DNA of 64,000 nt from Sneathiella chungangensis (GTDB lineage: Bacteria; Pseudomonadota; Alphaproteobacteria; Sneathiellales; Sneathiellaceae): NCBI RefSeq assembly GCF_009882935.1, contig NZ_WTVA01000015.1:62001-126000 (forward strand), given 5' to 3'. A program made the position numbers and the translations under genes. Every line of letters begins with the position of its first letter. Within the stretch, counting starts at the first letter, position 1. The notes beneath the pieces are model-generated. The model was not told where the DNA came from and did no database searches. It was given only the letters and a program-made list of their open reading frames with translations. This document shows, piece by piece, positions 24,821 through 34,709 of this stretch.

Positions 24821-27595
24821 ATGGCCGATAATCACGACAGCACAACGGAAAACAGGAGAGTTTTGCTCCCCGACGCGCCGGTTCTGGTACTCGGCGGCGA
24901 TGGCGGTTACTGGCTCACGCCCGATGGCGAAGTTGCCAAGACATCTGTGCAGCAAACAGCGGCACGGGTCGTTGATGCGCCTCCCCTGCTCATCCACCGG
25001 CTGAATTATGCGCGTCGGCTCGGTATTAATCCGTTTCCGGCGTTCGACCTTCTTGAGCTTTACGCCTTCGCTTTTCCGGCCAGACACTGCCTGCCAACCG
25101 CGCGAGGATTGGCCCGCGCCCTGAACCTGTCGCCACCCGGCAACCCCGAGGAACAAACGCTCCTGTTTTTCGAGGCGACAAATTCTATTTTAAAATTTTT
25201 AACCGGTTTAAATGGTAAAAATAGAAAAGAAGCTTCCGCCATCGCCATGACGATGGGACAGGCTGGCTGGAACTGGGCGCCTGCGGTCCTCGCCGCCCTT
25301 GGCCTTCCGGAAAGCCGGGACCGCTATGGTGGCCTCGATGCCTGGCGCGCGCTCCCTGAATGGCCGGACTACGCCCCCGAGCCGCCGCCGGATGATATCG
25401 CCGTCAGCGAATTCGAGGCGCGGGAGAGACTGAAGGAAATGCTCGGCGACAATGCGGAATCACGACCACAGCAGGCCGACTTCAGCGCCCTTGCCTCGCA
25501 TGCCTTTTTGCCGCGCGACCAGGCGGATGCACCGAACCTTGTCCTTGCCGAAGCGGGAACGGGGACGGGAAAAACGCTTGGATATATCGCGCCGGCAAGT
25601 ATTTGGGCGGAGAAGAATGGCGCCGCCGTCTGGATATCCACCTATACGAAGAACCTGCAACGGCAGATCGATGATGAGCTGAACCGTCTATACCACGATC
25701 CGGCGGAAAAATCGGAGAAGGCGGTCGTTCGCAAGGGGCGGGAGAATTATCTTTGCCTTTTAAATTTCGAAGAGGCGCTTCAGGGCGGCGCGGCGGCCCG
25801 TACTGAGCAGATAACGCTCGGGCTTATCGCCCGCTGGATATCGGCCACCCGCGACGGCGACATGGTCGGCGGCGATTTCCCGAGCTGGCTTCTGGAGCTT
25901 GAGGGGCGATCGCGCATAACGCGGCTGGCCGATCGGCGCGGCGAATGCATCTATTCTGCCTGCCCCCATTATCGCAAATGCTTTATCGAGAAATCGGGCC
26001 GCAAGGCCCGCAAGGCCGATATCGTGATCGCCAACCATGCACTCGTGATGATCAACGGGGCGACGCGGCCCGACGATCCCTTCCTTCCCAGGCGCTACGT
26101 ATTTGACGAGGGGCATCATCTTTTCGATGCCGCCGACAGCGCCTTCTCCGCCCATTTGACCGGCCAGGAAACGGCGGAGCTCAGGCGCTGGGTCGCAGGG
26201 AACGATACCGGGCGCAAAAGCCGGATGCGCGGCCTCGAAAACCGTATCGGTGACCTGATCGGCGATGACGAGGCGGGCGCAGAGGCCTTGCAAAAAGCGA
26301 TCCGCGCCGCGCGCAAGCTGCCGAGCGACGGCTGGCTTGCGCGTGTCCGCGACGGCGCCCCCAACGGCCCGATGGAGGAATTTCTCGCGCTCATCCGCAC
26401 GCAGGTACTGGCAAGATGCAAGCAGCCGGACAGCCCCTATTCCATCGAATGCGCTATCGGCGAAGTCATCCCGAGATTGCCCGAAGCGGCCGACAGGCTC
26501 AACAAGGCGCTTGGCGCCCTATCCACACCGATGGCGACGCTCGGCAAAGTCCTAATTACGAGGCTGGACGAAGAAGCGGAAGATCTCGACAGCACCACCC
26601 GCTTTCGTATCGAAGCGGCGGTGCAGGGCATTTCCCGGCGCGTTTCTCTCAATATCGCGCCGTGGCGGTCCATGCTGAAAGATATCGAGGAGCCGACACC
26701 GGACGGCTTCGTCGACTGGTTTGCAATCGACCGCCTGGCCGGCCGGGACATGGATCTTGGCTTCTACAGAAGCTATATCGACCCGACTAAGCCGTTCGCC
26801 GACGTCATCCTCAAACCGGCACATGGGGTTGTGGTCACCTCGGCCACCCTCCGTGATAATTATGAGGAAACGGAAAGCTGGCAGTCCGCGGACATGCGCA
26901 CCGGGGCGCATCACATGGTTTTGCCGCCGCTGCGCGCGCATCTTGCCTCTCCCTTCGATTTCGCGGCGCAAACCCGTATTGTGGTGGTTACCGACGTCCG
27001 CCGGGATCACATGAAGGAGGTTTCGGCCGCCTATCGCGAATTGTTCCTTGCCAGCGGCGGCGGCGCGCTCGGTCTTTTCACGGCAATCTGGCGATTGCGG
27101 GCCGTCCATGAGAATATCAAGGCGCCGTTGGCCGCGGCGGGTTTCGATCTCTATGCGCAGCATCAGGACGCGCTCGATACCTCTACTCTTGTCGATATCT
27201 TCCGGGAGGAGGAAAATTCGATCCTGCTCGGCACGGACGCCGTTCGCGACGGTGTCGATGTTCCGGGGAGGTCCTTGCGCTTGCTCGTCTTTGATCGCAT
27301 TCCCTGGCCACGCCCGGACATCAAGCACAAGGCACGCAAGAAGGCTTTTGGCGGCAGCAAGTATGACGACAAACTGACCCGTTTGAAGCTCAAGCAGGCC
27401 TATGGCCGCCTCCTCCGGCGCGAGAATGACTTCGGCGTTTTCGTCATGCTGGACAGCATGCTGCCCTCCCGCCTCGCGTCGGCTTTTCCGCCGGAAGTGG
27501 AAATTCACCGCGTCGGTCTCAAGGAGGCGATTGCACTCACCCGCAACTTCATCGCCGAAAAAGAGCAGGTTTTGCGAAAAATATCATTGGATTAA
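24821..27595 (+). CDS. DinG/XPD-family iron-sulfur DNA helicase with extra N-terminal domain
   Basis: A 924-residue superfamily 2 helicase. Walker A is [10 protein letters not shown] (244-252), the DEAH-type box is DEGH (429-432), and motif VI is QAYGRLLRR near the C-terminus. C312, C376, C381 and C387 form the iron-sulfur cluster set of XPD/DinG helicases. The first roughly 200 residues precede the helicase and contain [15 protein letters not shown] and [13 protein letters not shown], reminiscent of DEDD exonuclease segments but without acidic residues, so probably non-catalytic. It unwinds DNA or R-loop substrates in repair. It is divergent from lysS; SD is AGGG. Confidence 0.9.
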   Translation: MADNHDSTTENRRVLLPDAPVLVLGGDGGYWLTPDGEVAKTSVQQTAARVVDAPPLLIHRLNYARRLGINPFPAFDLLELYAFAFPARHCLPTARGLARALNLSPPGNPEEQTLLFFEATNSILKFLTGLNGKNRKEASAIAMTMGQAGWNWAPAVLAALGLPESRDRYGGLDAWRALPEWPDYAPEPPPDDIAVSEFEARERLKEMLGDNAESRPQQADFSALASHAFLPRDQADAPNLVLAEAGTGTGKTLGYIAPASIWAEKNGAAVWISTYTKNLQRQIDDELNRLYHDPAEKSEKAVVRKGRENYLCLLNFEEALQGGAAARTEQITLGLIARWISATRDGDMVGGDFPSWLLELEGRSRITRLADRRGECIYSACPHYRKCFIEKSGRKARKADIVIANHALVMINGATRPDDPFLPRRYVFDEGHHLFDAADSAFSAHLTGQETAELRRWVAGNDTGRKSRMRGLENRIGDLIGDDEAGAEALQKAIRAARKLPSDGWLARVRDGAPNGPMEEFLALIRTQVLARCKQPDSPYSIECAIGEVIPRLPEAADRLNKALGALSTPMATLGKVLITRLDEEAEDLDSTTRFRIEAAVQGISRRVSLNIAPWRSMLKDIEEPTPDGFVDWFAIDRLAGRDMDLGFYRSYIDPTKPFADVILKPAHGVVVTSATLRDNYEETESWQSADMRTGAHHMVLPPLRAHLASPFDFAAQTRIVVVTDVRRDHMKEVSAAYRELFLASGGGALGLFTAIWRLRAVHENIKAPLAAAGFDLYAQHQDALDTSTLVDIFREEENSILLGTDAVRDGVDVPGRSLRLLVFDRIPWPRPDIKHKARKKAFGGSKYDDKLTRLKLKQAYGRLLRRENDFGVFVMLDSMLPSRLASAFPPEVEIHRVGLKEAIALTRNFIAEKEQVLRKISLD

Positions 27596-27655
27596 CGGGA
27601 TTGAACCTCATATTCTGGGGGTAATTGTTTAATTTCAGACCGGAGAAACCGTCGT

Positions 27656-28066
27656 ATGGCGACACTAAACCTGCATACTGCCCTTATTTCAACTATGGTT
27701 ATCGTATCCGCGGCAGATCGCGAAATGACGGATCGGGAGTTATTCACGATCGGAGAAATCGTCCGTACGCTTCCCGTCTTTGCCGATTATGAGGAAGACC
27801 ACCTCCCCGACGATGCAGCGGCCTGTGTCGACATGCTGAACGGGGATCAGAAGCTCGACGAAATCATCCGCAAGATCCGGGCAGTGCTGCCCAAAAAGAT
27901 CTATGACACGGCCTATGCGCTCGCCTGTGACGTCGCGGTGTCGGACGGACAGCTCAGCCAGGAAGAACTGCGTATGCTGGAAATGCTGCGCCATGGTCTT
28001 GATGTCGACCGACTGACGGCCGCCGCTATTGAACGCGGTTCCGCCGTCCGATATGCCCGCCTCTGA
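27656..28066 (+). CDS. TerB family tellurite resistance protein
   Basis: A 136-residue all-helical TerB domain protein. The HTALISTMVIVSAADREMTDREL start and the second half ALACDVAVSDGQLSQEELRMLEMLRHGLDVD are the paired acidic EF-hand-like loops of the family. TerB proteins are linked to tellurite and envelope stress, with metal binding suggested. No other ter gene is near. It lies 60 bp after the helicase and could be read with it. Confidence 0.88.
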   Translation: MATLNLHTALISTMVIVSAADREMTDRELFTIGEIVRTLPVFADYEEDHLPDDAAACVDMLNGDQKLDEIIRKIRAVLPKKIYDTAYALACDVAVSDGQLSQEELRMLEMLRHGLDVDRLTAAAIERGSAVRYARL

Positions 28067-28137
28067 TCCAACAAATATTTGCCAAAACACTGCCGTCCGA
28101 TAATAATCCCCTTTAACGACAAAAAGAGGGAATGGGA

Positions 28138-28683
28138 ATGGCTAGTTTATCAGGGACATCTGTGGGATTTTTGGGACTCGGCGACGTCGGGCGGCCGGTG
28201 TTGCGCCGACTAAAGGCGCGCGGCGCCACCGTGCATGCGACGAGCCGGTCGCCGGCGCTTCGCTATAAAATGGCGCGCGATGCGGTCAATCTGTACAAGA
28301 CACCGGCGGAAGTGAACAACGAGATACAGAACGGCATCATTTTCCTGATGCTTTCGAAACAGTCGCTGATTGACGCCTTCCTGACTGGGGAGGACGGTCT
28401 CCTGTCCAATATTGCGACAGGCGCATTAGTTGTCGATCTCGGCCAAACATCTATCGACGCAACAAGGAAATATGCCGAGATGGTTGAGGCGAAGGGGGCT
28501 CACTGGATGGACGCGCCCGCCCTTGGAAGCGAGCAGGATGCCATGGAGGGTCGTCTCACCATCCGCGCAGGAGGCCGCAAGGAGGATTTCGATCGCGCCC
28601 GTCCGCTGCTCGATGAGATTGCCCGGGACATAAAATACATGGGCGAGATCGGTGCGGGACAATCCGCAGTTCCGACTCTGTAG
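28138..28683 (+). CDS. NAD-binding 6-phosphogluconate/3-hydroxyisobutyrate dehydrogenase domain, single-domain form
   Basis: A 181-residue protein containing only the N-terminal Rossmann domain of beta-hydroxyacid dehydrogenases: GLGDVGRPVLRRL near the start, FLMLSKQSL, VVDLGQTSID and DAPALGSEQDAMEGRLTIRAGG. Full enzymes are about 290 residues; the second, all-helical domain with the catalytic lysine is missing, and the chain stops at GAGQSAVPTL just where that domain should start. No remnant of it is seen in the next 134 bp in any frame. It is either a degraded gene or a stand-alone domain. The ATG at 28138 has AGAGGG seven bases upstream. Confidence 0.8.
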   Translation: MASLSGTSVGFLGLGDVGRPVLRRLKARGATVHATSRSPALRYKMARDAVNLYKTPAEVNNEIQNGIIFLMLSKQSLIDAFLTGEDGLLSNIATGALVVDLGQTSIDATRKYAEMVEAKGAHWMDAPALGSEQDAMEGRLTIRAGGRKEDFDRARPLLDEIARDIKYMGEIGAGQSAVPTL

Positions 28684-28817
28684 GCGGCGCGTTGTCACAA
28701 TTGCGGGAGCGGGTTGACGGCGCGCTTCACAATTTCGCCAGACCGCCGATTTGAATGGTTCTTTAAGGGCATGCACCCTATCTTGTCAGAAGATCCAAGA
28801 GGACGCTGACAAACGAC

Positions 28818-29621
28818 ATGCTTGAGTATATTACCAATCACGAGCCGACAATTCGCCTGAGCTTCTTCCTCGGGACGTTGGGCGTCATCGGTCTATGGCA
28901 ATCGCTGGCACCTAAACGCGAGTTAAGCGTGTCCCTGCTCTGGCGCTGGATCAATAACTTCGGAGTCACGTTTTTCAATACACTGATACTCCGGCTTCTT
29001 TTTCCGATACTCGCCGTCGGTCTTGCCGCCGTTGCAACCGCCAAGGGCTGGGGACTGCTCAACCTGATCGACCTGCCGATAGCAGTCGCCGTTATAATCG
29101 CCGTTATCATCCAGGATCTGGTGATATACTGGCAGCATGTAATATTTCACCGTTTCAGTTTTCTCTGGCGGTTTCACAAGATGCATCATGCGGATATCGA
29201 TTACGACGTCTCCACAGGCGCCCGTTTTCATCCGGTCGAGATCATTCTCTCGATGCTGCTAAAGCTGGCCGTCGTCCTGTTGCTGGGCCCACCGGTCGCG
29301 GCCGTGATAATTTTCGAGGTCCTGTTGAGTTCTGTCGCCATGTTTAACCATGCCAACGCAGGCTTACCCGCGGGTATCGACCGCATCGTCCGGAAATTCA
29401 TCGTAACGCCGGATATGCACCGTGTGCATCATTCTATCATCCGCGGCGAGCATAACAGCAATTACGGATTTAACCTGCCCTGGTGGGACTATCTATTCGG
29501 CACCTATACGGATCAGCCGTCTGCGGGGCATCAGGATATGACAATCGGTCTCAACGAGTATCAGAAAAGCCGCAAGCAAAGCTTTCTCTGGATGCTTGCG
29601 CTTCCGTTCCGGCGAGGATAA
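28818..29621 (+). CDS. Sterol desaturase / fatty acid hydroxylase family protein
   Basis: A 267-residue membrane protein with about four helices and the di-iron histidine clusters of the family: HVIFH (H113 region), HKMHH and, later, HRVHHS. It is likely a membrane oxygenase that hydroxylates or desaturates a lipid, for example a fatty acyl chain or hopanoid or sterol-like molecule. The substrate cannot be inferred. It is convergent with a CHAD gene, 4 bp apart. SD is AGAGGA. Confidence 0.9.
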   Translation: MLEYITNHEPTIRLSFFLGTLGVIGLWQSLAPKRELSVSLLWRWINNFGVTFFNTLILRLLFPILAVGLAAVATAKGWGLLNLIDLPIAVAVIIAVIIQDLVIYWQHVIFHRFSFLWRFHKMHHADIDYDVSTGARFHPVEIILSMLLKLAVVLLLGPPVAAVIIFEVLLSSVAMFNHANAGLPAGIDRIVRKFIVTPDMHRVHHSIIRGEHNSNYGFNLPWWDYLFGTYTDQPSAGHQDMTIGLNEYQKSRKQSFLWMLALPFRRG

Positions 29622-29625
29622 GCGT

Positions 29626-30582
29626 TCAGGCGGCCGGGCGAAGGTCCTTCTTGTCGAGGGTGAATGCCTCATATTGCCGCCAGAGTTTCAGAAAATCCGA
29701 AAGATGATGTTCGATTTCCTTGCTTGCATCACCATAAACATGCGCGTTGAAACGAAGCGCCTCCGCAAAATAATCCGCCGGGACGGCCGCGCTTAGGCGG
29801 CCAAGAATAATCATGCCTTCCTTCACATCATTGATATGGCCGAGATAATCCTGCATCCGGACAAGAAGATTGAAGCCTTCGGCTATTTTTTCCTCGCGGA
29901 AAAGAGCGGAAAAGAAGCGCAGATGATACCGCGAACGCTTGATATATTTCCGAAGATCATGAAGCTCATTTGCTGACAGACTTGCCACGTCGGCGCCCCG
30001 GTTCAATAGTTCGGTATTGCCTTCCTCGATCGCGGCGAGTGCAAACGGCGATATCGGCCCGCCCAGCACTTTCCGCGCCGTGCGGCCGAGTTTCGACGAC
30101 CAGTTGCTCTGCAGCCATTTGTCGAAGGATTTGGAAACGCGCTCAAAATGTCCGCCGGAAATTTCATGAATGATGATGTCATACTCTTCAGTGCGCAATT
30201 CCTCACCGAGGCGCAACAGTTCTTTGGATACCCGTTTGAAGTCCTTTGTCTTTATGTCCGGCATAAGCGTACCGTCCATAAAAACATCCATATTGCGGGC
30301 ATCACCGAGCAGGTTTCCGAAATAGCGGTATTCGCGGTTAAAGCCTGATCGAACCTCTTTGGGAATAATCGTCCGGAAAATATGAAGTGCGACCCGCATG
30401 CGGCGCACGCCGATACGTATCTGCATCAGCGCCATCGGGTCCCCCTCCAGCTTGAACTGGTGGAAATTTGCCTTCAGATGATGTGCGCATTCCCGGAAAA
30501 TGGCTTTTGCCGCAGCCTCGACATCCATGTCTGCCCGTAATTCGATATCCGATAGCTTATGCACTTGGGATTTGGCTGACAT
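29626..30582 (-). CDS. CHAD domain-containing protein
   Basis: A 318-residue helical protein with two repeats of the CHAD fold: QIRIGVRRMRVALHIF (residue 55 region) and ELHDLRKYIKRSRYHLRFFSALF (206 region), rich in conserved arginines, lysines and histidines. CHAD domains are known to bind polyphosphate. No polyphosphate kinase or CYTH domain gene is adjacent in the window, so its partner is elsewhere. It is divergent from the MaoC-type gene with a 93-bp gap. Confidence 0.88.
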   Translation of the reverse strand: MSAKSQVHKLSDIELRADMDVEAAAKAIFRECAHHLKANFHQFKLEGDPMALMQIRIGVRRMRVALHIFRTIIPKEVRSGFNREYRYFGNLLGDARNMDVFMDGTLMPDIKTKDFKRVSKELLRLGEELRTEEYDIIIHEISGGHFERVSKSFDKWLQSNWSSKLGRTARKVLGGPISPFALAAIEEGNTELLNRGADVASLSANELHDLRKYIKRSRYHLRFFSALFREEKIAEGFNLLVRMQDYLGHINDVKEGMIILGRLSAAVPADYFAEALRFNAHVYGDASKEIEHHLSDFLKLWRQYEAFTLDKKDLRPAA

Positions 30583-30675
30583 GACGGCACTTTGGTTAGA
30601 ATTATTTACCCGGAACGATAATGTACATATGCTAATCTGATCGATACAGGAAAAACAACCGAGAGAACAATACTA

Positions 30676-31506
30676 ATGAAAAAACTGGAGGACTGGGTTG
30701 GAAATCAGATTTCCCGGGAGGAAATAATTCATCAGCAATCACTGGACGGCTTCGCGGCCCTCATGGACGAAGAGGAGCCCGCATCCAATATCGTGCCGCC
30801 GGGCGGGCACTGGATGTATTTTCTGCCGACAGACCGTCAGTCAAGGATTGGTCCGGACGGCCATGGCATAAAAGGTGATTTTCTGCCGCCTGTCGATCTT
30901 CCCCGCCGCATGTGGGCCGGCGGCCGCCTGGCTTTTCATGCACCGCTCCGCGCCGGAGAGAGGGCCAGGAAAACATCGACCGTCAAAAGCGTGTCTCAGA
31001 AAAAAGGGCAGACCGGCGCCCTTGTTTTCGTAACAGTCGAGCATCAGGTAACGACAGACGCGAGGCTCTGCCTGACGGAGGAGCATGATATCGTGTTCCG
31101 CGAGGCGGCCGGCAAAACAAGCGGATCGAGCAAATCGCCGCAAGCGGCGCCGGATGATGGCGAATGGGATGTAACCGTGACGCCGGATCCGGTCCTGCTG
31201 TTCCGCTATTCCGCGCTCACCTTCAACGGGCATCGCATCCATTATGATCGGGAGTATTGCAAGAATGCCGAAGGATATCCGGGTCTTATCGTTCACGGGC
31301 CTCTGCTCGGCACTCTGTTGATGCGCCTTGCCGTGAATAAGATGGGGGGACGTGAACTCAGGAAATTCAGTTTCCGCAATTTCAACCCGATCTTCGATAC
31401 AGCGCCTTTTACCCTGAGCGGCAAAGCGGAGAGCAACGATCACTGCACAGTATGGGTTCGCGGCCCCGCCGGGGAACTCGCCGTCAAGGCGACGGCTGAA
31501 TTCTGA
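30676..31506 (+). CDS. MaoC-like (HTD2/mesaconyl-C4-CoA hydratase family) dehydratase
   Basis: A 276-residue two-hot-dog-fold enzyme. The N-terminal half is a FAS1-like dehydratase domain (YFLPTDRQSRIGPDGH); the C-terminal half has FNGHRIHYDREYCKNAEGYPGLIVHGPL, the hydratase motif with the catalytic Asp/His of R-specific enoyl-CoA hydratases. Homologues include mesaconyl-C4-CoA hydratase and mitochondrial Htd2. The likely reaction is reversible hydration of an enoyl-CoA, but the substrate is unknown. SD is CGAGAG, seven or so bases from the ATG. It ends 5 bp before a shared terminator. Confidence 0.87.
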   Translation: MKKLEDWVGNQISREEIIHQQSLDGFAALMDEEEPASNIVPPGGHWMYFLPTDRQSRIGPDGHGIKGDFLPPVDLPRRMWAGGRLAFHAPLRAGERARKTSTVKSVSQKKGQTGALVFVTVEHQVTTDARLCLTEEHDIVFREAAGKTSGSSKSPQAAPDDGEWDVTVTPDPVLLFRYSALTFNGHRIHYDREYCKNAEGYPGLIVHGPLLGTLLMRLAVNKMGGRELRKFSFRNFNPIFDTAPFTLSGKAESNDHCTVWVRGPAGELAVKATAEF

Positions 31507-31511
31507 ATAAA

Positions 31512-31537
31512 AAAGGGGCTGCACAGGCAGCCCCTTT
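31512..31537. terminator. Bidirectional rho-independent terminator
   Basis: Perfect stem AAAGGGGCTGC/GCAGCCCCTTT with an ACAG loop and flanking A and T runs. It serves the MaoC-type gene on the plus strand and the SCO-PCuAC pair on the minus strand. Confidence 0.93.
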
Positions 31538-31560
31538 CTGATGCCATGCTTGCGCGGGCG

Positions 31561-32052
31561 TTAGTTATGCTTGTGCATCTTCATTTCCATGGCGCCGGCC
31601 TCTTTCACGGAGACCGTCACGGTGATTTCACCCGCCCGTGCAAAATTGAGTGTCAGCGGGAATTTCGCGCCTTTCGCCAAAGGCTCTTTCAGGCCCATGA
31701 GCATCACATGAAAGCTGCCGGGCTTCATTTCAACGGTTTCGCCGGCCGGGATCACCAGTTCCTCGACCTGAAACATGCTCATGACACCATCTTTCATCGC
31801 GCTGTTATGAATCTCCACCCGGTCCGCAACGGGACTGGATGCCGAGACAAGGCGATCCGGTTCACCTTCCATATTGTGCAGCGTGACAAATGCGCCCCCC
31901 ATGGCCGCATTCGCCGGCCGTTCACGGGACCAGGCGTCCGTGACCATCATGCCCTTCTTTTCAGACGCATGTGACTGGAACATATCCGATTCGGCATTCA
32001 GAGCCACAACCCCGATAAACAGAAGAACCGGCAATAATTTCAGATATTTCAT
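31561..32052 (-). CDS. Copper chaperone PCu(A)C
   Basis: A 163-residue periplasmic copper(I) chaperone. Residues 1 to about 20 are a signal peptide. The metal motif is seen as EIHNSAM (H and M near 84-89), then M of MSMF and the later HVMLM, the HxnMx~22HxM pattern of the family. It ends in a metal-binding tail MEMKMHKHN. With SCO it delivers copper to the CuA site of cytochrome oxidase. It lies 17 bp after the SCO gene on the same strand. Confidence 0.93.
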   Translation of the reverse strand: MKYLKLLPVLLFIGVVALNAESDMFQSHASEKKGMMVTDAWSRERPANAAMGGAFVTLHNMEGEPDRLVSASSPVADRVEIHNSAMKDGVMSMFQVEELVIPAGETVEMKPGSFHVMLMGLKEPLAKGAKFPLTLNFARAGEITVTVSVKEAGAMEMKMHKHN

Positions 32053-32069
32053 TTATATTTCCTCAATGG

Positions 32070-32684
32070 CTATAACTGCTCACGGATTGTCGCGGCGACC
32101 TCCTCCGGTGACACACCGTAGGAGAAAACTTTAATCAGGGAACCATCTCGATCCATCAGATAGGTGAATGATGTATGATTGACAAGATAGTATTCAGGAT
32201 CCCCGTTTTCCTGCTTCTCGCCATAAACCCTATATTTGCGCTTGATTTCGTCAATTTCTTCGGCGCTTCCCGTTAATCCGACAAGCGACGGGTGGAAGGC
32301 GGCGACAAATTCCGCCATTGTCGCCACGTCATCGCGCTCGGGATCGACCGTCACAAAAATCGGGATTACCTGGTCCGCGTCTTTGCCAAGTTCTTCCATG
32401 ACAAGGGAAATGGTCTGCATTTCAGTCGGGCAAACATCCGGGCAATTGGTAAACCCAAAGAATATCAAGAGAAGCTTTCCTTTGAAATCCTCGTCCGTTA
32501 CTCGCTCCCCTTTGTGGTTGACGAGAGAGAAAGAGCCGCCGATTTGCGGCGCGCCAACGACGACAGAGGAACTGGTGCCGGTCTTCCCTCCACTCCAGGG
32601 AAGGCCGCCCATCATCCATAGGGCGATGGCCCCTGCACTGGCCAGCAGAAAAAAAGCGATCAGTAGTGCGAATATTTTATTCAT
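32070..32684 (-). CDS. SCO1/SenC/PrrC family copper-delivery protein
   Basis: A 204-residue inner-membrane-anchored thioredoxin-fold protein. Residues 5-26 are a transmembrane anchor. The copper and redox site is CPDVC in [13 protein letters not shown], and the third ligand is H in [15 protein letters not shown] proteins assemble the CuA centre of cytochrome c oxidase. It is the first gene of a two-gene unit with PCuAC. No ctaG or cox gene is in the window. Confidence 0.94.
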   Translation of the reverse strand: MNKIFALLIAFFLLASAGAIALWMMGGLPWSGGKTGTSSSVVVGAPQIGGSFSLVNHKGERVTDEDFKGKLLLIFFGFTNCPDVCPTEMQTISLVMEELGKDADQVIPIFVTVDPERDDVATMAEFVAAFHPSLVGLTGSAEEIDEIKRKYRVYGEKQENGDPEYYLVNHTSFTYLMDRDGSLIKVFSYGVSPEEVAATIREQL

Positions 32685-32848
32685 CTAGTACGGCTGCTTA
32701 AAAATTCTGCATTATAACGGTCATTTGCCATGCATAGTTTCCCCGTTTCGCGATCACAAGATAAAAAGATAAACTGCGTCATTCTATCGCATGAGGTCAT
32801 CTGTTCCTACGGATAGGAGATTGACCGTTTATTCTTCTGACGATACCC

Positions 32849-32897
32849 TGTTTGTGCGCAAACAAAATTAACTTCTGAATAGCGCTAACCGGTTGGC
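32849..32897. promoter_or_regulatory. Two inverted repeats before the dpp operon
   Basis: TGTTTGTGCGCAAACA (32849-32864) is a 6-4-6 inverted repeat, and GCTAACCGGTTGGC (32884-32897) is a near-perfect palindrome centred on AACCGGTT. Both lie within 62 bp of the dppB start, where a regulator could act. No adjacent regulator gene is present. Confidence 0.35.
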
Positions 32898-32910
32898 ACC
32901 AAAATAATAT

Positions 32911-33861
32911 ATGAGCGTTTTTATTGCGAAGCGAGTCCTAACCCTGATTGCGACCCTCATCGGCGCATCGATGGTTATTTTTCTCGTCATGGAGATTCTT
33001 CCCGGCGACCCCGCGCTTGTCATTCTCGGGGTCGATGCAAGTGATGAGGCTGTACGCGCCCTAACCAAGGAACTCGGGCTCGACCGGCCACCGGTCGAAC
33101 GCTACTGGAGCTGGATAACCGGCCTGCTGCAAGGGGAACTGGGGAACAGTTACGCCTACAAGGTGCCGATCTGGGAATTGATCGAAGGCGCGATGCTGAT
33201 CACGCTGCCGCTTGCCGTGATGTCGATCGCCCTCAGCATCGTCCTGGCCCTCGTGATCGGCCTATATGCCGCCGCAAATCACAACAAGGCGGGCGATGTT
33301 ACCTTGATGGGGATTAGTCAGCTCGGGATTTCCATTCCGAATTTCTGGCTCGCCATTCTATTGATAATTCTTTTTGCCATCGAGCTTCGCTGGCTGCCCG
33401 CCGGCGGATTTCCGGGATGGGATGAAGGCATTCTGGTTTGCCTGAAGGCGCTGTTGCTGCCGTCCCTTGCGCTGGCAACCGTTGTCGGCGCCATTCTTGC
33501 CCGTATCACCCGATCCTCGGTGCTGGAAGTATTCCGCGAAGATTATGTGCGCACCGCCCGCGCCAAGGGATTAAGCCAACGGGCGACGCTCTGGCGGCAT
33601 GTGCTCCGCAATGCGCTGATTCCCGTCCTAACCGTTACGGGGATCCAGTTCTCGGCGCTGCTGACAGGGACAGTCGTCGTCGAGAATGTTTTTCATATTC
33701 CGGGCCTGGGTTCGCTGGTCCTCAAGGCCATCAATAATCGCGATACCATTGTCGTCGAGAATGTCATTCTGCTGCTGGCGACAATGGTGATCACCGTGAA
33801 CTTCATCGTCGACATCCTCTACGCCGTCGTCGACCCGCGATTGAAGGCGCATGATATATGA
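32911..33861 (+). CDS. dppB: Dipeptide/oligopeptide ABC transporter permease DppB-type
   Basis: A 316-residue inner-membrane permease with six helices. The N-terminal family segment (VMEILPGDPALVILG) and the ATPase-contact EAA loop (EDYVRTARAKGLSQRATLWRHVLRNALIP, near 210-240) identify a DppB/OppB subunit. It heads four contiguous genes, two permeases and two ATPases, with overlaps. No clear Shine-Dalgarno precedes the ATG. No substrate-binding protein is encoded next to it, unlike most such operons. Confidence 0.92.
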   Translation: MSVFIAKRVLTLIATLIGASMVIFLVMEILPGDPALVILGVDASDEAVRALTKELGLDRPPVERYWSWITGLLQGELGNSYAYKVPIWELIEGAMLITLPLAVMSIALSIVLALVIGLYAAANHNKAGDVTLMGISQLGISIPNFWLAILLIILFAIELRWLPAGGFPGWDEGILVCLKALLLPSLALATVVGAILARITRSSVLEVFREDYVRTARAKGLSQRATLWRHVLRNALIPVLTVTGIQFSALLTGTVVVENVFHIPGLGSLVLKAINNRDTIVVENVILLLATMVITVNFIVDILYAVVDPRLKAHDI

Positions 33862-34709
33862 GTGACACGCGTTCCCTATCCTTCCTGAGCCGATGTCGCC
33901 GTAGCCGCAGCTTCATGGTTGGCGGCATCATGACGGCATTTCTGCTGGTCTGCGCGGCCATTTCGCTCTTCTGGACCCCCGGGTCAGCCTACGACATTAC
34001 CATCGCCAACAGATTTTTGCCGCCGTCTGCCGATCACTGGCTTGGGACGGATCGCTTCGGGCGCGATATTGCCTCGATGCTGATGACCGGCACCCAGAAT
34101 TCCATCGTCGTTGCGGTCGTTGCCGTTTCCATCGGGCTTTCCATGGGCGTCAGCCTCGGCCTTCTCGCGGCAGCGCGGCGCGGGTGGACCGAGGAAATCA
34201 TCATGCGGCTCTCGGATTTTTCCTTCGCCTTTCCGGCCATTCTCTCGGCCATCATGCTGACCGCAATTTTCGGCCCGGGCGGCGTCAATTCGATTCTCGC
34301 GATCGGGCTTTATAATATTCCGGTCTTCGCCCGTCTTACCCGGGGGTCGGCGAATGCCATCTGGGCACGGGAATTCGTGATGGCGGCCCGCGCGTCCGGC
34401 AAGGGGCGTTTACGCATCACTTTTGAGCATATTCTTCCCAATATCCTCTCGATCATTATCGTGCAGGCCACCATCCTGTTCGCCATCGCCATCCTGGCCG
34501 AGGCGGCGCTTTCCTACCTTGGCCTTGGCACGCAACCCCCCGAACCGTCCTGGGGGCGGATGCTGAACGAGGCGCAAACGCTGATGTTCCTGGATCCAAT
34601 GCAGGCGGTCTATCCCGGCCTTGCCATTGCAACCGCCGTCTTCGGCTTGAATTTGCTCGGTGATGGCCTGCGGGACATCCTGGATCCAAGATTGTCGAGG
34701 AAACGGTAG
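33858..34709 (+). CDS. dppC: Dipeptide/oligopeptide ABC transporter permease DppC-type
   Basis: A 283-residue permease with the N-terminal helix and long periplasmic loop of DppC/OppC (LPPSADHWLGTDRFGRDI) and the EAA loop AREFVMAARASGKGRLRITFEHILPN (near 170-196). It overlaps dppB by the ATGA tetranucleotide and touches dppD directly, so the four subunits are translated together. Confidence 0.93.
   Translation: MSDTRSLSFLSRCRRSRSFMVGGIMTAFLLVCAAISLFWTPGSAYDITIANRFLPPSADHWLGTDRFGRDIASMLMTGTQNSIVVAVVAVSIGLSMGVSLGLLAAARRGWTEEIIMRLSDFSFAFPAILSAIMLTAIFGPGGVNSILAIGLYNIPVFARLTRGSANAIWAREFVMAARASGKGRLRITFEHILPNILSIIIVQATILFAIAILAEAALSYLGLGTQPPEPSWGRMLNEAQTLMFLDPMQAVYPGLAIATAVFGLNLLGDGLRDILDPRLSRKR

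Noticed and set aside
24716-25156. Upstream extension of lysS to 676 residues
   Set aside because: The extension overlaps the start of the divergent helicase gene and has no synthetase similarity; the ATG at 24715 fits the family.
26552-27508. 318-codon minus-strand frame inside the helicase gene
   Set aside because: Shadow of the helicase; no motif and rich in unlikely residue runs.
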